A stretch of 64,000 nt of DNA, taken from contig CP119753.1 in the NCBI GenBank assembly GCA_029319145.1, positions 3,596,001 through 3,660,000 on the forward strand. The letters are read 5' to 3'. This stretch comes from Microbacter sp. GSS18 (GTDB taxonomy: Bacteria > Actinomycetota > Actinomycetes > Actinomycetales > Microbacteriaceae). Positions 63,953-64,000 of the stretch are shown here, piece after piece (the stretch's first letter is position 1; the number at the start of each line of letters is the position of its first letter). The translations under genes were made by a program, and so were the position numbers. The notes under the pieces were generated by a model. That model had not been told where the DNA came from and did no database searches. It saw nothing but the letters and a program-made list of their open reading frames with translations.

Positions 63953-64000
63953 ATGCTCACTACCGCCCACGCCCGCACCGTCGTCGTCGGCACCGGTCCC
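63953..64000 (+). CDS. Start of a divergent nucleotide-binding (FAD/NAD) protein, truncated by the window
   Basis: The last 48 bases encode MLTTAHARTVVVGTGP, a strand followed by a G-x-G-P turn, the N-terminus of a Rossmann FAD- or NAD(P)-binding oxidoreductase. The remainder lies outside the window. It diverges from the IclR gene with the 20-base palindrome between them, so IclR is its probable regulator. The next residues are needed to confirm the VVVGTGPAG motif. Confidence 0.5.
   Translation, partial: MLTTAHARTVVVGTGP

Overview
The window reads as chromosomal DNA of a high-GC actinobacterium, most likely a Microbacteriaceae member close to Microbacterium. The support is strong G/C bias at third codon positions, frequent GTG starts, many 4-base ATGA/GTGA gene overlaps, several apparently leaderless genes, three tandem LytR-CpsA-Psr (LCP) wall proteins, and a tail-to-tail pair of small proteins of a type I associate with Microbacteriaceae. 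The genus is an inference; no rRNA is present.

Layout. 1-5.2 kb: TetR regulator, twin small proteins, FUSC-type transporter, class III aminotransferase, lipid-kinase-like protein. 5.3-7.5 kb: serS and a HAD phosphatase. 7.6-11.8 kb: three LCP genes with tRNA-Ser(UGA) between the first two. 11.8-14.1 kb: divergent TetR/MFS drug exporter. 14.16-24.05 kb: a probable genomic island. It starts at tRNA-Ser(GCU), ends at an imperfect copy of the tRNA 3' end, and carries a 17/19-bp repeated motif near both ends, but no integrase is visible.

The island is the most unusual part. After an alpha/beta hydrolase it holds two tight operons of nucleotide-related genes: a thymidylate-synthase-like protein with altered active-site residues, an ImmA/IrrE-type metallopeptidase, a nucleoside 2-deoxyribosyltransferase-like protein, a deoxynucleoside-kinase-like protein whose P-loop lysine is alanine, a uracil-DNA-glycosylase-like protein, then a GHKL-type ATPase translationally coupled to an 814-residue protein with two degenerate phosphoribosyltransferase-like motifs. 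I know no named system with this composition. A nucleotide-centred conflict or defence system is a reasonable hypothesis, not a demonstrated function.

24.2-31.6 kb: a C1/methylamine catabolic block, GntR regulator then glyA-soxB-soxD-soxA-soxG, with three matching palindromes that look like a GntR-specific operator. Directly after soxG lie ten codons that look like the start of L-serine dehydratase followed by a stop, suggesting a lost last step (serine to pyruvate). 31.7-42.4 kb: mixed metabolic and transport genes (SDR, zinc alcohol dehydrogenase, ABC exporter with an envelope protein, PfkB kinase, potassium channel, AIM24, Orn/Lys/Arg decarboxylase-like protein, solute-binding lipoprotein). 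42.5-45.2 kb: arsR-arsD-arsA without an arsenite permease in the window. 45.2-54.6 kb: ANTAR regulator, acyl desaturase, regulators, CPBP protease, oxidoreductase, small membrane proteins, serine hydrolase. 54.6-57.1 kb: LysR regulator divergent from a folate-dependent demethylase-like protein. 57.2-62.7 kb: acyl-CoA synthetase, 2-oxoacid dehydrogenase E1alpha, E1beta and E2 (two E3-binding domains), and an acyl carrier protein in one overlapping operon; no E3 gene is present. The window ends with an IclR regulator, a perfect 20-bp palindrome and the first codons of a divergent nucleotide-binding flavoprotein-like gene.
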